Shown here: piece after piece, positions 61,290 to 64,000 of the stretch
Layout of the letters: each line of letters starts with the position of its first letter
How positions within the stretch are numbered: position 1 is the first letter of the stretch
Source: Kribbella italica
GTDB lineage: Bacteria; Actinomycetota; Actinomycetes; Propionibacteriales; Kribbellaceae
Assembly (NCBI RefSeq): GCF_014205135.1
Contig: NZ_JACHMY010000001.1
Span: 6,386,001 to 6,450,000 of the forward strand
Length of the DNA: 64,000 bases
Direction of reading: 5' to 3'
The notes under the pieces: generated by a model
Database searches by the model: none
What the model saw: only the letters and a program-made list of their open reading frames with translations
Told to the model about the DNA's origin: nothing
Translations under genes and position numbers: made by a program

Positions 61290-61907
61290 ATGCCGCGCAT
61301 CCTCGTCGTCGACAACTACGACTCGTTCGTCTACAACCTGGTGCAGTACCTGCAGCAGCTGCAGGCCGACACCACGGTCCTGCGCAACGACGAGGTGACA
61401 CCCGAGCAGGCCACGGCGTACGACGGCGTGCTGCTGTCGCCCGGGCCGGGGACGCCCGAAGAGGCCGGCGCCTGCGTCGAGATCGTCAAGCAGGCCGGCG
61501 GTCAGGTCCCGATCTTCGGGGTCTGCCTCGGGCTGCAGGCGATCGGTGTCGCGTACGGCGGGGTGGTGGGTCGCGCGGACGAGCTGCTGCACGGCAAGAC
61601 CAGCCAGGTGTTCCACGAGGGCGCCGGCGTACTGGCCGGGCTGCCGTCGCCGTTCACCGCGACCAGGTACCACTCGCTCGCGATCGCCCAGGACAGCGTC
61701 CCCGACGTACTCCAGGTGACCGCACGCACCGAGGCCGACGTGATCATGGCCGCCCGCCACAAGGACCTCCCCGTCGAGGGCGTCCAGTTCCACCCCGAGT
61801 CGGTCCTCACCGAAGGCGGCCACCGCATGCTCGCCAACTGGCTCACCATCTGCGGCGACCCCGAAGCCGTCGCCCGCTCCGCCGGCATGGCCCCGGTCGT
61901 CAGCTGA
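61290..61907 (+). CDS. trpG: Aminodeoxychorismate/anthranilate synthase glutaminase subunit
   Basis: 205 residues, class I glutamine amidotransferase supplying ammonia for anthranilate or 4-amino-4-deoxychorismate (folate) synthesis. Catalytic Cys79 in GVCLGLQ, His/Glu in QFHPES, start motif ILVVDNYDSFVYNLVQYL. A TAGGCT -10 box (61278-61283) ends six bases before the ATG, so the mRNA is probably leaderless. Position matches Rv0013 upstream of pknB. The synthase subunit is elsewhere, so trpG or pabA use cannot be decided. Confidence 0.93.
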   Translation: MPRILVVDNYDSFVYNLVQYLQQLQADTTVLRNDEVTPEQATAYDGVLLSPGPGTPEEAGACVEIVKQAGGQVPIFGVCLGLQAIGVAYGGVVGRADELLHGKTSQVFHEGAGVLAGLPSPFTATRYHSLAIAQDSVPDVLQVTARTEADVIMAARHKDLPVEGVQFHPESVLTEGGHRMLANWLTICGDPEAVARSAGMAPVVS

Positions 61908-61917
61908 CAGACAAACA

Positions 61918-61954
61918 AAAGACCGCGGCACCCCTGTGGGGTACCGCGGTCTTT
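61918..61954. terminator. Bidirectional terminator between trpG and pknB
   Basis: 17-bp stem with one mismatch (61918-61934 with 61938-61954), loop TGT, AAAA-rich on the left and TTTCT on the right, between converging stop codons. Confidence 0.9.
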
Positions 61955-61967
61955 CTGTCATGCCGTC

Positions 61968-63854
61968 CTAGGGCAGGCGGCCCGGGGCCGCGCCTCCGCC
62001 GCCGGGGAGGCCGATGGTCGGTGGGTCGGTCGGGTCGCCGGTCGGATCACCTGTCGGGTCGCCCGTCGGATCGCCGGTGGGGGTGTCCGTCGGGGAGTTG
62101 GTCGGCTGGGGCGGGCCGGCGATACGGATGATCACCTTGGTGCCTTTTGCGACACTCGTGCCCGGCGCGACGCTCTGCGAGACGACCGTGCCCTCGGGCT
62201 GGTTGGAGCCGGGCGGAGCATTCTCGTAACCGACCGTCAGACCGGCTGCTTTCAGTGCGTTCGCCGCGTCGTCCTGGTTCTGCTTGCTGACGTCCGGGAC
62301 CTGGACCTTGACCGACCCGCTGGACACCGTCAGCGTGAACTCCTGGCCGCTCGGGTACTTACCGCTCGGGTCCGGGTTCAGGCCCAGCACGGTGTCCTTC
62401 GGCGCCTCGTCGTCGGTCCGGTTGACCTTCTCGGCGACCTTGAACTTGCCCGGTGAGTCTTCCAGGATGTCCGTCGCGTCCTGCAAGGACTTGCCCTTGA
62501 CGTCCGGCACCGCGAACGACGTAGGCCCGCTGGACACCACCACCGACACCGTCGAACCCTTGTCCGCCATCGTGGCGGCCGCCGGGGTCTGGCTGACGAT
62601 CTGCCCTCGCGGGACGGTCGGGTTGGCCGCGCCGGTCGACGTCACCTTGAGCTCCTGCGCCGCGAGCAGCGCGGTCGCCTGGTCGACGGTCTTGCCCTTC
62701 ACGTCCGGCACCGCGACCTGGGTGACCTCCGGCGTACCGCCGCCGTTGTTGTCCTTGTTCCCGTTGTTGATCAGCACGTAGACCAGCACCGCCACCGCGA
62801 CGATCGCAAGGCCGAGCAGGAAGTACGCGAGCCCGCGATTACGCCGGGCGCGCGCCGCCTCGGCCTCGTCCATGCCGTCGTCCGGCGGAAGCAGGTCGTC
62901 GGACTGGGTCTGCCGGTACGCCTGGGTCGCCGCCTGCGGCGCCACCGCCGTGGCGGCCATCGCGCGGGTCTCCCCGACCGCTGCCATCGGCGCGGTCACC
63001 TGCTGGCCGGCGAGCACCCGGTGGATGTCCTGGCGCATCTCCGACGCGCTCTGGTAGCGCTCCTCGCGGCTCTTGGCCAGCGCCTTCAGCACGACCGCGT
63101 CGACCTCCGGCGGGATGTCGGGGTCGAACGAGGACGGCGGGACCGGCTGCTCCCGGACGTGCTGGTAGGCCACCGAGACCGGGGACTCGCCGACGAACGG
63201 CGGCCGGCCGGTGAGCAGTTCGTACAGCAGGCAGCCGGTCGAGTACAGGTCGGAGCGGGCGTCCACGGTCTCGCCGCGGGCCTGCTCGGGCGACAGGTAC
63301 TGCGCGGTGCCGATCACGGCCGCGGTCTGGGTCATGTCCGAGGTGGTGTCGGCGACCGCGCGGGCGATGCCGAAGTCCATCACCTTGACCTGGCCCTGCG
63401 GGGTCAGCATCACGTTGCCGGGCTTGATGTCGCGGTGCACGATTCCGGCCCGGTGGCTGTAGTCGAGCGCCTCGAGCACGCCGGAGGTGATCTCCAGGGC
63501 GCGCTCGGGCATGATCTTGCGGCCCTCGCGGATCAGGTCCCGCAGCGTCTTGCCGGTGACCAGCTCCATCACGATGTACGGGATGGTGATGCCGGAGCCG
63601 TTCGGGTCCGGTTCCTCGCCGGTGTCGTAGACCGACACGATGGTCGGGTGGTTCAGCGAGGCCGCCGACTGCGCCTCGCGCCGGAACCTGGCCTGGAAGG
63701 TGGAGTCACTGGCCAGGTCCACCCGGAGCCGCTTGATCGCGACGGACCGGCCGAGCCGGTTGTCGACGCCCCTGCGGACGTCGGCCATACCTCCCCGTCC
63801 CAGCGGTTCGCCTTCCTCGTAGCGCCCGCCGACGAGACGTGCCTGCGATGTCAT
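61968..63854 (-). CDS. pknB: Ser/Thr protein kinase with PASTA domains (PknB)
   Basis: 628 residues. Kinase domain about 12-270: GRGGMADVRRG, VAIKRL, catalytic HRDIKPGNVM, DFGIA and GTAQYLSPEQ with activation-loop Thr residues. Juxtamembrane linker, one membrane segment (about 345-365), then three extracellular PASTA repeats (AVPDVKGK twice, VQVPDVSK), fewer than the four of M. tuberculosis PknB. The C-terminal tail has four PTGD repeats. It senses peptidoglycan fragments and controls growth and division. ATG 63854 with GGAAGG. Confidence 0.96.
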   Translation of the reverse strand: MTSQARLVGGRYEEGEPLGRGGMADVRRGVDNRLGRSVAIKRLRVDLASDSTFQARFRREAQSAASLNHPTIVSVYDTGEEPDPNGSGITIPYIVMELVTGKTLRDLIREGRKIMPERALEITSGVLEALDYSHRAGIVHRDIKPGNVMLTPQGQVKVMDFGIARAVADTTSDMTQTAAVIGTAQYLSPEQARGETVDARSDLYSTGCLLYELLTGRPPFVGESPVSVAYQHVREQPVPPSSFDPDIPPEVDAVVLKALAKSREERYQSASEMRQDIHRVLAGQQVTAPMAAVGETRAMAATAVAPQAATQAYRQTQSDDLLPPDDGMDEAEAARARRNRGLAYFLLGLAIVAVAVLVYVLINNGNKDNNGGGTPEVTQVAVPDVKGKTVDQATALLAAQELKVTSTGAANPTVPRGQIVSQTPAAATMADKGSTVSVVVSSGPTSFAVPDVKGKSLQDATDILEDSPGKFKVAEKVNRTDDEAPKDTVLGLNPDPSGKYPSGQEFTLTVSSGSVKVQVPDVSKQNQDDAANALKAAGLTVGYENAPPGSNQPEGTVVSQSVAPGTSVAKGTKVIIRIAGPPQPTNSPTDTPTGDPTGDPTGDPTGDPTDPPTIGLPGGGGAAPGRLP

Positions 63855-63981
63855 TGCTCTGCCTTCCAACCTGCGCGGATCGTTCCTGGCCACAACACGT
63901 ACTTCCCGCCCACCGTAGCCAAAGCCACGAGCGGACCCCCGCTGGTTCGACACACCGTGACGGCATCATTTCGCATCGTCG

Positions 63982-64000
63982 TCACCTGCCCAACACCGCC
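63982..64000 (-). CDS. Possible C-terminus of the gene upstream of pknB (cut by window edge)
   Basis: On the minus strand the last bases read ...AVLGR followed by TGA (stop at 63982-63984). In Actinobacteria a penicillin-binding protein gene or pknA lies here and class B PBPs often end in this way. With six codons visible this is a guess from synteny. Confidence 0.25.

Noticed and set aside
62014..62090. GGGTCGCCGGTCGGATC-type tandem repeats on the plus strand
   Set aside because: They are the coding repeats for the PTGD tail of PknB, not an independent repeat element or CRISPR.

Overview
The window is a very GC-rich, gene-dense actinobacterial chromosome segment. It carries the usual origin-proximal block of Actinobacteria: gyrB-gyrA-DUF3566, tRNA-Ile, a DLW-39 type mini-gene and tRNA-Ala at the left; then a CwsA-like protein, peptidyl-prolyl isomerase, rhomboid protease, CrgA, DUF881 protein, TrpG/PabA and the PASTA kinase PknB. 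In Mycobacterium these genes sit within a few kilobases of each other; here they are spread over about 63 kb with accessory blocks between them. Gene content (three DUF4328 proteins, an EXLDI protein, an arabinan locus, GH87) suggests a soil member of the Propionibacteriales, most like Kribbella. That genus call is an inference from content only.

Layout. 0-6.7 kb: gyrase operon and two tRNA genes. 6.7-8.7 kb: an island-like stretch with a GNAT acetyltransferase between two copies of the tRNA-Ala 3' end plus flank, three copies of a hairpin repeat and no visible integrase. 8.7-13.7 kb: small metabolic genes and an AraC-VOC-UvrA-like operon. 14.4-25.2 kb: VanZ-like protein, an MfpA/Qnr-like gyrase-mimic pentapeptide protein, an epimerase, a PP2C-type protein, a DUF4328 protein, a TetR-glpD operon opposite an alkyl-DHAP-synthase-like oxidase, and a large membrane protein joining a degenerate HD domain to a PQQ-type propeller. 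25.3-31.4 kb: a secreted GH87-type enzyme, a SoxR-box-controlled SDR/QueA-like operon, a TetR/F420-oxidoreductase pair with twin operators, and a sugar isomerase. 31.5-40.7 kb: two more DUF4328 proteins, MGMT, the CwsA-PpiA-rhomboid group, and a TetR/FAD-monooxygenase pair. 40.8-51.4 kb: an M14 carboxypeptidase gene broken by one in-frame amber codon, then a LacI-controlled arabinan operon (GH51, Tat-type lipoprotein binding protein, two permeases, two GH43 enzymes) without its own ATPase. 51.4-59.9 kb: MocR regulator opposite a PNPOx-like protein, a SRPBCC/ICMT-DCC/TetR membrane operon, a DrrAB exporter, an EXLDI protein with TACGTA operators and an alpha/beta hydrolase. 59.9-64 kb: DnaA-box cluster, crgA, DUF881, trpG and pknB.

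Regulation can be read unusually well. Palindromic operators lie beside most TetR, LacI and RHH-type regulators, a SoxR box matches the E. coli soxS geometry, and several genes have a -10 box six or seven bases before the start codon, which implies leaderless transcripts. The observations I would follow first are the intragenic 18-bp palindromes in and near the SRPBCC/ICMT-DCC/TetR operon, the SoxR-QueA-like link, the degenerate HD-propeller fusion and the EXLDI/TACGTA unit.
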